Positions 1-7,272 of a DNA stretch of 31,330 nt are shown here, piece by piece. A program made the position numbers and the translations under genes. The number at the start of each line of letters is the position of its first letter. Within the stretch, counting starts at the first letter, position 1. The stretch comes from DTNV01 sp964388435 (GTDB lineage: Archaea > Micrarchaeota > Micrarchaeia > Norongarragalinales > UBA8480). The notes beneath the pieces were generated by a model. It was not told the origin of the DNA and ran no database searches. It saw only the letters and a program-made list of their open reading frames with translations. The stretch lies in assembly GCA_964388435.1 (NCBI GenBank), contig CAYMAH010000001.1:1-31330 (forward strand), written 5' to 3'.

Positions 1-2
1 CC

Positions 3-1514
3 TATCCGAACTCCACTTCTGTAAACTATTCGGTTGCGCAGCTTCAAGGCCAGCTCGGCGGGAATCCGGCTGTTTCGGGTTCTACGAGCGACACTTTTTA
101 CAGTGGTTTCGGAACCACGTATTATACTGTTGTTGATTTAGTGAACCCGGTGAACGCCACCACCAATCTTACCTCGTGGCAGATCTACGCTGCGACAAGC
201 GGAAGCGTTGCGTTGAGGGTGTTCAGGGTTGACGGGGGCAATCTTGATTATGTTGGGGGGAGTGGTTATCAAAGCGTTTCTGCCGGTTATAACAATTTTT
301 CAACAAACATTAAGGTTAAGAAGGGAGATTTGGTGGGTTTTGCTGTTAAAATACCTTTCTTATCAAGCTTTTCGGTCAGCGCCAATTCTCGCGCGAACGG
401 TTTGGAGTATCAGACAGGAGATGTTCAATCGTCCACTCTCAAGTCTGGCTGGACCGCGGATAACTACCAGATGAGTTTTTCGGTTTTTGGTTTGAATGGC
501 TCTTATGTTTCGTCCTTCAATCAGACTGTTCAGCCTGGAATTTATAATGTTACTTATATTGCAAGCAACGATCTTAATCTTTTCAGCTCGAGTCAAACGT
601 ATTTCATAATCTATATTCCGTTGAACGCCAACCTCTCGCTTTTCACTCAGGAGGACTTCAACTCTCCGCTTAGGACCGGAATTTACTTCAATAATAATTC
701 AACGTTTTTCGCGAATTATACCAACATTTCTTCCGGGGCTCCGTTTAATCAAAGTGTTTGCACGGCTTTTTTCAACGATTCAACGGTGCTTTCGATGATG
801 TTGAACTCGTCGCTTCAGGTTTACACGGTAAACCGGAATTTTTCAAATCCCGGAAGCTATTCTTGGAATGTTTTCTGTTATCAGTTTCCATACGGGACGG
901 CGAGCCAGAATGATGTTTTTGACGTGCACAATCCGGCGGTGTCGACTGATAAGAGTTTTTACAGGAACTGTGGAACGGTTTATTATCAGATTAATACCTA
1001 TAATTCTCAGGGCGCGCCCATAAACACCAACCTGAACATTTCGATTCTGAACAATTCAAACTCTTCGCTTCAGCAGTTGAGCGTTTCAACGACAAATAAT
1101 AATTATCAGGGTTATTATCTTCTTCCTCCGAACGCTTCGAGCGGCGACTGGTGGGTGAACGCTCAAACGTGTGTTAACGTTTTTCAGCCTTTCATGGTTC
1201 AAACTTACAACACGGACCCGTGGAAGTTGAGTTTGAGTTTCAATCCTGACAAGATTCATTATTCAACGTCCGATGTTTTCACTGCAACGATATTCGCGTT
1301 GAATTTGAACGGGGAGGGTATTACGGGGTTGACTTCTTCAAATCTCAGCGTTGCGGTTGACTCTTCAGTCAATCCTTTCACAGAGGTTGGAAATGGTTAT
1401 TATCAGACGAGCGTGAACGCTGCTGTTCTGAGTGTTGGAGAGCATGTTTTGAGTGTTAACACAAAAACTTTTGGGGTTAATGTCAGCGTTTCAAAAAGTT
1501 TCTATGTGGGTTGA
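3..1514 (+). CDS. Partial extracellular beta-rich surface protein (5' end outside window)
   Basis: The reading frame is open from the first bases of the window, so the true start lies upstream; about 503 residues are visible. A GTG at 141 is only an internal codon. The protein is rich in Asn, Ser, Thr, Phe and Tyr with many N-x-S/T sequons, has very few Lys or Glu, and shows alternating beta-strand patterns, as expected of an exported surface or pilus-associated protein. The last 250 residues look like repeated Ig-like or macroglobulin-like domains (inference from the pattern only). No membrane helix is visible in the part present. It ends in a TTGA overlap with the next gene and is the first visible member of a six-gene export operon. 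I cannot name a family. Confidence 0.75.
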   Translation, partial: YPNSTSVNYSVAQLQGQLGGNPAVSGSTSDTFYSGFGTTYYTVVDLVNPVNATTNLTSWQIYAATSGSVALRVFRVDGGNLDYVGGSGYQSVSAGYNNFSTNIKVKKGDLVGFAVKIPFLSSFSVSANSRANGLEYQTGDVQSSTLKSGWTADNYQMSFSVFGLNGSYVSSFNQTVQPGIYNVTYIASNDLNLFSSSQTYFIIYIPLNANLSLFTQEDFNSPLRTGIYFNNNSTFFANYTNISSGAPFNQSVCTAFFNDSTVLSMMLNSSLQVYTVNRNFSNPGSYSWNVFCYQFPYGTASQNDVFDVHNPAVSTDKSFYRNCGTVYYQINTYNSQGAPINTNLNISILNNSNSSLQQLSVSTTNNNYQGYYLLPPNASSGDWWVNAQTCVNVFQPFMVQTYNTDPWKLSLSFNPDKIHYSTSDVFTATIFALNLNGEGITGLTSSNLSVAVDSSVNPFTEVGNGYYQTSVNAAVLSVGEHVLSVNTKTFGVNVSVSKSFYVG

Positions 1515-1522
1515 ACTTGAAT

Positions 1523-1933
1523 ATGAAAGCTCAGGTTTCTGTTGAATTCGCTGGGATAATTGCAATGATTTTGCTTGTGGTTTTGTCAATGCAGTTGTAT
1601 TTTTATTATCTGGTCCAGCAGGGTGTGGCTATTCAGAATTCTTACAATGCTAAAATTATAGGGGGGGAGGTTTTTTCGTATTTCAGCTTGGCGTTTATCA
1701 CCAACGGTTATAATTCTTCTTTTTTAATTCCTCAAACGGTTGGGGCGAGCATGGTGAATGTTTCCGTCGAGCCGGGATTGCTTGTGGTGAGCGCTGGCAA
1801 TTCCACGGTTGTGTATTCTTTGAGTGAAAATGTTGAGTTGAACTCTTCGGGCTTTTTGATTTCCCCTCCTTTTTATTTAGGTTCCGGAAGTCATTTTATT
1901 TCAAGTTTTAACGGGGTGGTTGTGGTTGAATAG
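1523..1933 (+). CDS. Type IV pilin-like protein with class III signal peptide
   Basis: 136-residue protein opening MKAQVSVEF, followed by about 20 hydrophobic residues. This is the archaeal class III signal peptide (short basic n-region, Q/S/E box, then an H-domain) processed by an EppA/FlaK/PibD-type prepilin peptidase just before the Gln. The remainder is a short beta-rich, Asn/Ser-rich ectodomain. ATG 1523 is preferred because it places Lys-Ala directly before the Q-box. A TTG at 1511, overlapping the previous stop as TTGA, would add four residues and is possible. The stop overlaps the start of the next gene. It is probably a pilin subunit or a minor pilin; the operon position supports co-assembly with its neighbours. 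Confidence 0.8.
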   Translation: MKAQVSVEFAGIIAMILLVVLSMQLYFYYLVQQGVAIQNSYNAKIIGGEVFSYFSLAFITNGYNSSFLIPQTVGASMVNVSVEPGLLVVSAGNSTVVYSLSENVELNSSGFLISPPFYLGSGSHFISSFNGVVVVE

Positions 1934-2405
1934 GATTAAATTTTTGAAGGGGCAGATTGTTTCTTCAGATTTTATTATTGGTTTTATTATTTTCACTTCG
2001 CTTTTCATTTTTTTTCAGATTGAATGGGGGAGTGTGAATGGTTCAAACCCGTTTAGTCAGGCCAGCGCTGCGAATCTTGCTTTGGACCGGCTTCTTGAAA
2101 CCCCGGGAGTCCCGTTGAATTGGGAGTTGAATTCTTCAAATGCTTCGAGCATTGGAATTGTTTTAACCCCTGACGTGATTTCCGATTCTAAGCTTGAGGC
2201 TTTCCTTTCAGTTTGCAATTCTTCCTACGATTCAGCAAGGAGTTTGATTGGGCTTGGAGGGTATGATTTTGAGTTTCAGATTTCGAATCAGCTTGAAAGC
2301 AAGGGTTGCGGTCCGATTCCAAAGACTTCGAGTATAACTTATTTAAGCGAGAGCGTTCTATGGGATTCAAATGTTTCAACTGTCAGATTGGTGGTGTGGC
2401 CTTGA
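1926..2405 (+). CDS. Minor pilin-like secreted protein
   Basis: 159-residue protein with N-terminus LNRIKFLKGQIVSSDF followed by a strongly hydrophobic helix (IIGFIIFTSLFIFF). The Lys-Gly-Gln junction resembles a class III (prepilin) cleavage site. The rest is a short Ser/Asn-rich ectodomain with two Cys residues that could form a disulfide. TTG 1926 is chosen because a GGGGTGG Shine-Dalgarno-like run sits 6-7 nt before it and it lies inside the end of the previous gene; TTG 1920 is the alternative. The gene is translationally coupled to both neighbours. Its exact role is unknown; a minor pilin or assembly-priming pseudopilin is the best guess. Confidence 0.75.
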   Translation: MNRIKFLKGQIVSSDFIIGFIIFTSLFIFFQIEWGSVNGSNPFSQASAANLALDRLLETPGVPLNWELNSSNASSIGIVLTPDVISDSKLEAFLSVCNSSYDSARSLIGLGGYDFEFQISNQLESKGCGPIPKTSSITYLSESVLWDSNVSTVRLVVWP

Positions 2406-2869
2406 AGGGTTTTTTCTTTTCGATTGACGCGCTAATCGCGGTGGGAGTGGCTTTAAGCTTCGTGGCTTTGATAAGCGCTTCAACTCCTTCCACCCAGCAG
2501 TTCAACGAGTATTATTTGTTCAGAACCGCTCAGTCTGGTTTGGCTGTGATGGACGCTGATGGGACTTTCTCGGTTATATTGAATATGACTCCTTTTCAGG
2601 CAAAGCCTTATCTTGATATTCAGCTCAGGCAGCTTCTTCCTCAGAATGTTGATGGCAGGGTGGAGGTTGATGTTTATTCCTGTAGCGACGGCAATTGTGA
2701 TAATTTCACTTTGGACAACAGGCTTTTCGGCCAGCAGATTTTAAGCACCACGGGTAATAAAGTTTCAGTGGCTCAGAGGGTTTTCAGTTATCCCGGTGGT
2801 TCGTGGCAGAACAGTTATTTTGAAGTTGCCACGATTCAAACGTGGTTTGACAATGGTGGTTTCAGTTGA
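2402..2869 (+). CDS. Minor pilin-like secreted protein (KGFFFSIDAL type)
   Basis: 155-residue protein starting LKGFFFSIDALIAVGVALSFVALI when read from TTG 2402. The Lys-Gly pair followed by F-x-x-S-I-D-A-L and a hydrophobic helix is a recurrent prepilin-like signal of archaeal minor pilins. The ectodomain contains a close Cys pair (C-S-D-G-N-C) that may form a small disulfide loop. TTG 2402 forms a TTGA overlap with the previous stop and follows a GGTGGTG ribosome-binding-like run; GTG 2396 is an alternative. The frame is open farther upstream, but that extension overlaps the previous gene and lacks a credible signal. It ends with another TTGA overlap into the next gene. No specific function can be assigned. 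Confidence 0.75.
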   Translation: MKGFFFSIDALIAVGVALSFVALISASTPSTQQFNEYYLFRTAQSGLAVMDADGTFSVILNMTPFQAKPYLDIQLRQLLPQNVDGRVEVDVYSCSDGNCDNFTLDNRLFGQQILSTTGNKVSVAQRVFSYPGGSWQNSYFEVATIQTWFDNGGFS

Positions 2870-3834
2870 AGAAGGGGGTTATTTTTACTTTGCTGACTTT
2901 CATGCTCTTTCTTTTTCTGTTCGAGTTGGTGGTGTCGCTCTCGCATTCTGGAGCTTCGATTATAATTCCGCAGGAAATAAACAAGAGGATTGATAATGTT
3001 TTTTTTAACGTTGCCGAGAACATTCCGAGCGTTGTTCAGGTAAACATAACAAAAAATCAAAATAACCTTACCATTTCAGACGTTCTTCCACCCTCTATAA
3101 ATGTTTCGTCTTCTCTTCAGGCTTTTCAGAATTTCATTAATTTTTCAATTCCAGAGGATTTGAACATTTCCTTTTTAAGCCCGTCAATGCAGCCAGTCTC
3201 AATTACGAGCTTAAACCCGCCTTTTCAGATTCTTCCCTTCAACGTTAACTATACCTACCCTTCAAACAATTGGGGCAAAACGCAGCAACTGGTTTACTGC
3301 CCGGACACTTCAACGTGCGGCAATTTTTCAATTCATTTAAGTTACATTATCAATCAAACGTTTCAGTGCAACCCTCAAAACGCGAGTAATTGCACCGGAG
3401 TTAATTCTGACGGTTCTAATGAGTTCAGTTGGAACCCGCAGCCGGACAATTGCGCTGGAGGGCCTCCTTGCATCAATTTCACTTTTAGCATAACCGACAA
3501 TCAGGGTCATACTTATTCCTGTTTTAATAATTCTGCCGGAATAGTACCCTGCCCTTTTTACGCTACAAGCCTCTCCGGAAACGCTGCCACGCTTCAAATA
3601 TCTATTTTACAGTCGAGCGTTTGCAAGTTCAAGTTTACTCTTGGAGGCAATATAGCAAACGGGCCTTTGCTTCAGATGAGAATGCTTGACAATAATAACA
3701 ACACGTGCGGGTTGATTTTCTCAAACACCACTTTTTCTTTTAACACTTCGAGTTTTTACGTTTCGCTTCCAACTTATTTGAGAGTTTTGGATTTGGGTTC
3801 AAACACTTCAAAAACGGATTTTATTTTCAAGTGA
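2866..3834 (+). CDS. Secreted, membrane-anchored Asn/Ser-rich protein of the pilin-like operon
   Basis: 322 residues. The N-terminus MKKGVIFTLLTFMLFLFLFELVV is two lysines plus one hydrophobic helix, a signal anchor or a non-classical prepilin leader. The ectodomain is rich in N-x-S/T sequons and has at least ten cysteines, including C-P-D-T-S-T-C, suggesting several disulfides outside the cell. The start is TTG 2866, overlapping the previous stop (TTGA) with GGTGG about 8 nt before it. It ends in a GTGA overlap with the next gene. No enzymatic motif is visible; it probably forms part of a surface filament or its tip complex together with its operon neighbours (inference from context). Confidence 0.75.
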   Translation: MKKGVIFTLLTFMLFLFLFELVVSLSHSGASIIIPQEINKRIDNVFFNVAENIPSVVQVNITKNQNNLTISDVLPPSINVSSSLQAFQNFINFSIPEDLNISFLSPSMQPVSITSLNPPFQILPFNVNYTYPSNNWGKTQQLVYCPDTSTCGNFSIHLSYIINQTFQCNPQNASNCTGVNSDGSNEFSWNPQPDNCAGGPPCINFTFSITDNQGHTYSCFNNSAGIVPCPFYATSLSGNAATLQISILQSSVCKFKFTLGGNIANGPLLQMRMLDNNNNTCGLIFSNTTFSFNTSSFYVSLPTYLRVLDLGSNTSKTDFIFK

Positions 3835-3842
3835 TTTTAAAA

Positions 3843-4973
3843 ATGAAGAGTCAGGCTGCAACAGAAAATCTCGTTCTCTACGCTTTTGTGTTTGCGGTGC
3901 TTGTCATAGTTTTGATTGTTATTTACAGCAGTTACCCAGTAAAGTGGTGCTCTTCAAACCAGAAGCTTGCCAGCGGCTTCTCTCAGTTTAAAATTCTTGA
4001 TTTTATTCTCACGGGTTCCGATTCAAGCAGCGCCAACCAGTTTTACGTGGTTTTGCAGCCTAAGACAAACTTTGCCGCAAACGTTACGGGGGTGGAGCTT
4101 TCAATTGGAGGGGTTTTGTGTGGAAATGCTTCAATTCCATCAAATCTCAGTCTTTCGACTTCTAATTTAACCGTGCTTACTCTTGGAGGCAATTTTACTT
4201 CAAAATGCCGGCAGCCCGATGGAGGGTGTTACACCGCTTCTCTTGAAATTGACTATAGCTTAAATGGAGTTAAACTTTCAGACAACGGGGTTTTAAACGG
4301 GGTTTACGAGGGCATGCTGGCTTCTTTTGTCCAACTTCCTTGGTATGGCACCAATTATTCCAACAATTCGGGGTGGAGTTACTTGACCGAAGAGAACAAC
4401 AATCCAATAGGCTCTTTTCAGGGAAAATGCCCGGCAACACCGCCGTTATTTTCAAATAATTTTTCAATAATCAATTCAAGCAACAATTACTTGATTTGGA
4501 CAATACCGCAAGGCTGTAGCAACACGAGTGCCTTAACGGGCAATGGATTCAACTCAACTTACTGCAATCAGACTCTTGTTCAGGATAATGATATTCCCTA
4601 TCTTGCTCACGGGTGGCTTTTCTCCCAGGTTTATGTCAGCTCGATTTTTTCAAATCACACTCTTTACCTTGGCGGGGAGGGAACTTACAACAATTCAGGC
4701 ACTCTTGAGCCTGATTATATTTGCGTTAATGATAATTTTTATTTTTATGTCAACGGTTATTTGATTTATATGGGAGGGACGAGCGGAACGATAAATCAGA
4801 GTCTTTACAGAACTTGTTTGGGTTGTAGTTTAAGCGACGGGTGGTGCATTCCGCCGGTGGCTTTGAGCAATACAGTTGCTTTCAACTTCAACCAGAATAA
4901 TCAAATCGCGGTTTTGCTCGAGGATTACTGCAACGGGGGAGGGGTTAAAATCTTCAACATGTTTTTCGCCTGA
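3843..4973 (+). CDS. Class III signal peptide protein, large pilin-like ectodomain
   Basis: 376-residue protein beginning MKSQAATENLVLYAFVF and continuing into a long hydrophobic helix. The K-S-Q-A-A-T-E box is a near-textbook archaeal class III signal, cleaved before Gln. The large ectodomain is Cys-rich (for example C-x-x-C-S around the middle), Asn/Ser/Gly/Tyr-rich and probably glycosylated. ATG 3843 is preferred: the GTGAT at 3831-3835 matches the archaeal Shine-Dalgarno and lies 7 nt before it, and the same spacing pattern is seen before the EF-1 alpha gene here. GTG 3831 is the alternative start. This is the last gene of the pilin-like operon and is followed by a structured non-coding stretch. 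Confidence 0.8.
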   Translation: MKSQAATENLVLYAFVFAVLVIVLIVIYSSYPVKWCSSNQKLASGFSQFKILDFILTGSDSSSANQFYVVLQPKTNFAANVTGVELSIGGVLCGNASIPSNLSLSTSNLTVLTLGGNFTSKCRQPDGGCYTASLEIDYSLNGVKLSDNGVLNGVYEGMLASFVQLPWYGTNYSNNSGWSYLTEENNNPIGSFQGKCPATPPLFSNNFSIINSSNNYLIWTIPQGCSNTSALTGNGFNSTYCNQTLVQDNDIPYLAHGWLFSQVYVSSIFSNHTLYLGGEGTYNNSGTLEPDYICVNDNFYFYVNGYLIYMGGTSGTINQSLYRTCLGCSLSDGWCIPPVALSNTVAFNFNQNNQIAVLLEDYCNGGGVKIFNMFFA

Positions 4974-4998
4974 TTTTATTAACATGTTAAGTTTCACT

Positions 4999-5067
4999 CA
5001 TGCTCTGCAAGAAACCGCAATTCCAATTTTTTTGGAAGGCGTTCGGTTTTTTTTTACAATGAGCATG
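4999..5067 (+). ncRNA. Nested three-stem hairpin downstream of pilin-like operon
   Basis: Three perfectly complementary segments nest inside each other: CATGCTC (4999-5005) with GAGCATG (5061-5067), AAACCG (5012-5017) with CGGTTT (5044-5049), and TTCCAA (5021-5026) with TTGGAA (5032-5037) around a five-T loop. That gives 19 base pairs interrupted by internal loops. It starts 26 nt after the last stop codon of the operon, so it could be a 3'-UTR stabiliser, a terminator/processing signal or a small RNA. No coding frame explains it. The RNA identity is inference; the pairing is directly visible. Confidence 0.45.
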
Positions 5068-5313
5068 CAACGATTCTCCCCCTGTGCATTGAAAAATATT
5101 TTGAAATCGCTTCAAGCGAACTTGGAAGTTTTATTTCATTCGATGGGAGGGTGTTAAAAGTTTTCTTCTTCCGTTTAAGCATATTTTTAAGGATAAATCG
5201 TTTAAAACCGGCTTTTCTCATACAAAGGAAAGTGTTTTAAAATTTTCTTTTTAAACTCTTATCAAGCTTTTTCTATCAAAATGGATTAGAAAGCTCAAAG
5301 GAGGCGATTGTTG

Positions 5314-5964
5314 ATGAAAACCAAGATAGTGCAGTTAGAGCTAAAAGACAGAGACAAACTCTCAAAACAAGTGGATGAGGCGGCTCAGATAATAAAAAAG
5401 GGAGGCATTGTGGCAATGCCCAGCGAAACATGTTATGCATTAGCGGTTGACGCGAGCAACAAGGAAGCGGTTGAAAGACTCTTCAAGATTAAGGAAAGGC
5501 CGAAAGACAAGCCCGTTCCGGTGGTAGCGGCTGACGTTAGAATGATAAAGGACTACGCGGTTTTGAATGAAATCGGGGAGAATATAGTGAAGAATTTCAT
5601 GCCCGGCCCGGTTACGATGGTGCTTGAGAAAAAAACAACAACTCCGGATATTCTTTCAATCGATGGCGTTGCCATAAGGATTGCGGGGCACCCGTTTGCA
5701 AGGTATGTTTCTCAGGAAAGCGAACTGCCTTTAACGGCCACAAGCGCGAATATTTCTGGCGAAGACCCTATTTACAATTCAGACGCGCTTGTGAGGAATT
5801 TCTCGGGAAAGGTCGATATGATAGTGATTGCGGGAAATCTTCCGCCGATAATCCCCTCAACAATGGTTGACGTTAGAAAAAACCCTCCAGTTCTTTTAAG
5901 GCAGGGGCCGGTTTCGTTTTCTGAGATAGCATCTCAGTTGAAAAGGGCTGGTCTTGTAAGATAG
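5314..5964 (+). CDS. sua5: L-threonylcarbamoyladenylate synthase (Sua5/YrdC)
   Basis: 216 residues matching the YrdC/Sua5 core. The enzyme makes threonylcarbamoyl-AMP from Thr, bicarbonate and ATP, the first step of t6A tRNA modification at position 37. Visible features are the opening G-G-I-V-A-M-P-S-E-T-C-Y-A-L nucleotide pocket, the K-x-R basic run (FKIKERPKDKP) and the late LTATSANISGE signature. The length fits a YrdC-only protein without the C-terminal Sua5 domain. ATG 5314 is chosen because a strong AAAGGAGGCGAT ribosome-binding site ends 7 nt before it; TTG codons at 5308 and 5311 are too close to that site. It lies directly against bud32, forming a two-gene t6A operon. Confidence 0.95.
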   Translation: MKTKIVQLELKDRDKLSKQVDEAAQIIKKGGIVAMPSETCYALAVDASNKEAVERLFKIKERPKDKPVPVVAADVRMIKDYAVLNEIGENIVKNFMPGPVTMVLEKKTTTPDILSIDGVAIRIAGHPFARYVSQESELPLTATSANISGEDPIYNSDALVRNFSGKVDMIVIAGNLPPIIPSTMVDVRKNPPVLLRQGPVSFSEIASQLKRAGLVR

Positions 5965-6567
5965 GTGGTTATTTTGAAGCTTGTCGGAGAGGGGGCTGAA
6001 GCTAGAATATACGAGTCAAGGTTTTTGGGAGAAAAAGTGCTGGTTAAAAAGAGAATCGAAAAAAACTACAGGGTAAAAGAGCTTGATGATAAGATAAGAA
6101 GGGATAGAACTAAAAAAGAGGCTAGGATACTTTCAAGCTTGTTCATTTCAGGCGTCAACTGTCCGGAGCTTAGGTTCTGCGATGCTGATGATTTCTCTGT
6201 TTTTTTCACGTTTATAGGGGGAAGGCTTGCAAGAAGCTTAAAGCTTGAAAGGGATTTTTTCAAAAAAGCCGGAAAACAATTGGCTTTGATGCATGAAAGT
6301 GGCGTGGTGCATGGAGATTTCACCACTTCCAATCTCATTGTTTCAAAAGGAAATGTTTATGTGATAGATTTTGGACTGAGCGATTTTTCAAGCGTTCTTG
6401 AAGAGCAGGCTACCGATCTTCTGCTTTTCAAGAAGAGCGTTGACGCCGGGGATTTCAAGGCATTCGCCGGCGCGTATTCTAAAATTAAAAAAAACGCTTC
6501 AAGCGTCGTTAAAAAAATGAACGAAATCGAAAAAAGAGGAAGGTACGTGGTAAGGAAAATGGTTTAG
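5965..6567 (+). CDS. bud32: KEOPS-associated atypical kinase/ATPase Bud32
   Basis: 200 residues, the normal size of archaeal stand-alone Bud32 (PRPK/piD261 family). It opens with LVGEGAEARIYE, the glycine-rich ATP loop. The catalytic loop reads VVHGDFTTSNLIV and the metal-binding motif IDFGLSD, both characteristic of Bud32. The protein regulates Kae1 within the KEOPS complex that transfers threonylcarbamoyl to tRNA. It is not fused to Kae1, unlike in many Euryarchaeota, and Kae1 is not in this window. The start GTG 5965 follows the Sua5 stop with no gap, so the two are translationally coupled. Its stop overlaps the stop of the oppositely oriented eL41 gene. Confidence 0.95.
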   Translation: MVILKLVGEGAEARIYESRFLGEKVLVKKRIEKNYRVKELDDKIRRDRTKKEARILSSLFISGVNCPELRFCDADDFSVFFTFIGGRLARSLKLERDFFKKAGKQLALMHESGVVHGDFTTSNLIVSKGNVYVIDFGLSDFSSVLEEQATDLLLFKKSVDAGDFKAFAGAYSKIKKNASSVVKKMNEIEKRGRYVVRKMV

Positions 6568-6677
6568 AGCTTGCCTTCCCTTCTCTTTGTCTTTCTCTTC
6601 ATTCTCCTTCTTTTTTTTCTAATCCACTTCCAGCGCATCTGGCCCTTCTTCTTCCATTTTCTAGGTCTGGATCCCAC
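6564..6677 (-). CDS. rpl41e: Large-subunit ribosomal protein eL41
   Basis: A 37-residue, extremely basic peptide: MGSRPRKWKKKGQMRWKWI then RKKRRRMKRKTKRREGKL. It follows closely the pattern I know for archaeal eL41 (RPRKWKKKGxMRWKWI followed by Arg/Lys-rich helix), including the paired Trp residues. eL41 is the single-helix protein located at the ribosomal subunit interface. GTG 6677 gives the usual length. GTG 6689 would add four residues and may be the leaderless start, since an A/T-rich TATA-like run lies at about 6709-6720. The stop codon overlaps the end of bud32 on the opposite strand. Genes this short are often missed by gene callers. Confidence 0.88.
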   Translation of the reverse strand: MGSRPRKWKKKGQMRWKWIRKKRRRMKRKTKRREGKL

Positions 6678-6794
6678 TTGATAAATCACTTTTTTTTGAA
6701 AATATTTTTTTTAAAAAACTTCAATTGACAGATTTGAATCATAATCAAATCGAATTCGTGCTTGTAAATTAAACTATTAAGTTTTTTAACCTTA

Positions 6795-6816
6795 TCGCCG
6801 ATTTTTTGAACGGCGA
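6795..6816. repeat. Short perfect inverted repeat TCGCCG...CGGCGA
   Basis: TCGCCG (6795-6800) and CGGCGA (6811-6816) flank a 10-nt loop, in the A/T-rich gap between the eL41 start and the winged-helix gene. Otherwise the stretch 6690-6969 holds only promoter-like T/A runs, including ATTTAAAT near 6923-6930. It could be an operator or a hairpin in a leader; nothing more can be said. Confidence 0.35.
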
Positions 6817-6969
6817 ATCAAAATCAAAGCCGATTTAAAAATCTCGCCGCAACGGGGTTTTTTTACTTTTAATTGGAAAAAAAACACCCGCGATAAATAA
6901 CGTTTAATCGTAGTTAAATATGATTTAAATGCGCAAACTACAAATATTAGAATATAAATTCTTAAAGGC

Positions 6970-7242
6970 ATGAGTAATAGGGAACTCGAAAATAAAATTA
7001 AAGTCGTGGCAAAAAAAGAAGCAATAGGCATTCTTTATTCTTTGAAGGAATCTCCAAAGTCCTTCACGCAGATTTCCGGCAACATGGACACGAAGTCAAA
7101 AAGGCTTAAGGAATTGATTAAGCACTCGCTTGTAAAAACTCTTGTCATGGATGGAAAAAGAAGGAAGATTGGATATTCGATAACAGAAAAGGGGATTGTT
7201 ATTTTAAGCGATGTTGAAAATCTCGGCAGGCATTTGGACTGA
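6970..7242 (+). CDS. Small winged-helix transcription regulator
   Basis: 90 residues forming one winged helix-turn-helix. A helical N-terminus leads into KKEAIGILYSLKESPKSFTQISGNM (helices 1-2), then TKSKRLKELIKHSLV (recognition helix) and a basic wing VMDGKRRKIGYSITEKG. The layout resembles HxlR/ArsR-like archaeal regulators with no effector domain. ATG 6970 lies about 43 nt after an ATTTAAAT TATA-like sequence, so a short leader is expected. The gene stands alone, converging on the HD-hydrolase gene with a 30-nt gap. Its targets are unknown; the neighbouring helicase operon is a candidate only by proximity. Confidence 0.8.
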   Translation: MSNRELENKIKVVAKKEAIGILYSLKESPKSFTQISGNMDTKSKRLKELIKHSLVKTLVMDGKRRKIGYSITEKGIVILSDVENLGRHLD

Positions 7243-7272
7243 AAAGTTATAGCCATTCCATATGCGACGCGG

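Noticed and set aside
4876..5157. 93-codon frame running from the last pilin-like gene into the hairpin region
   Set aside because: It is an off-frame reading of the pilin-like gene and the hairpin; no start signal or protein-like composition.
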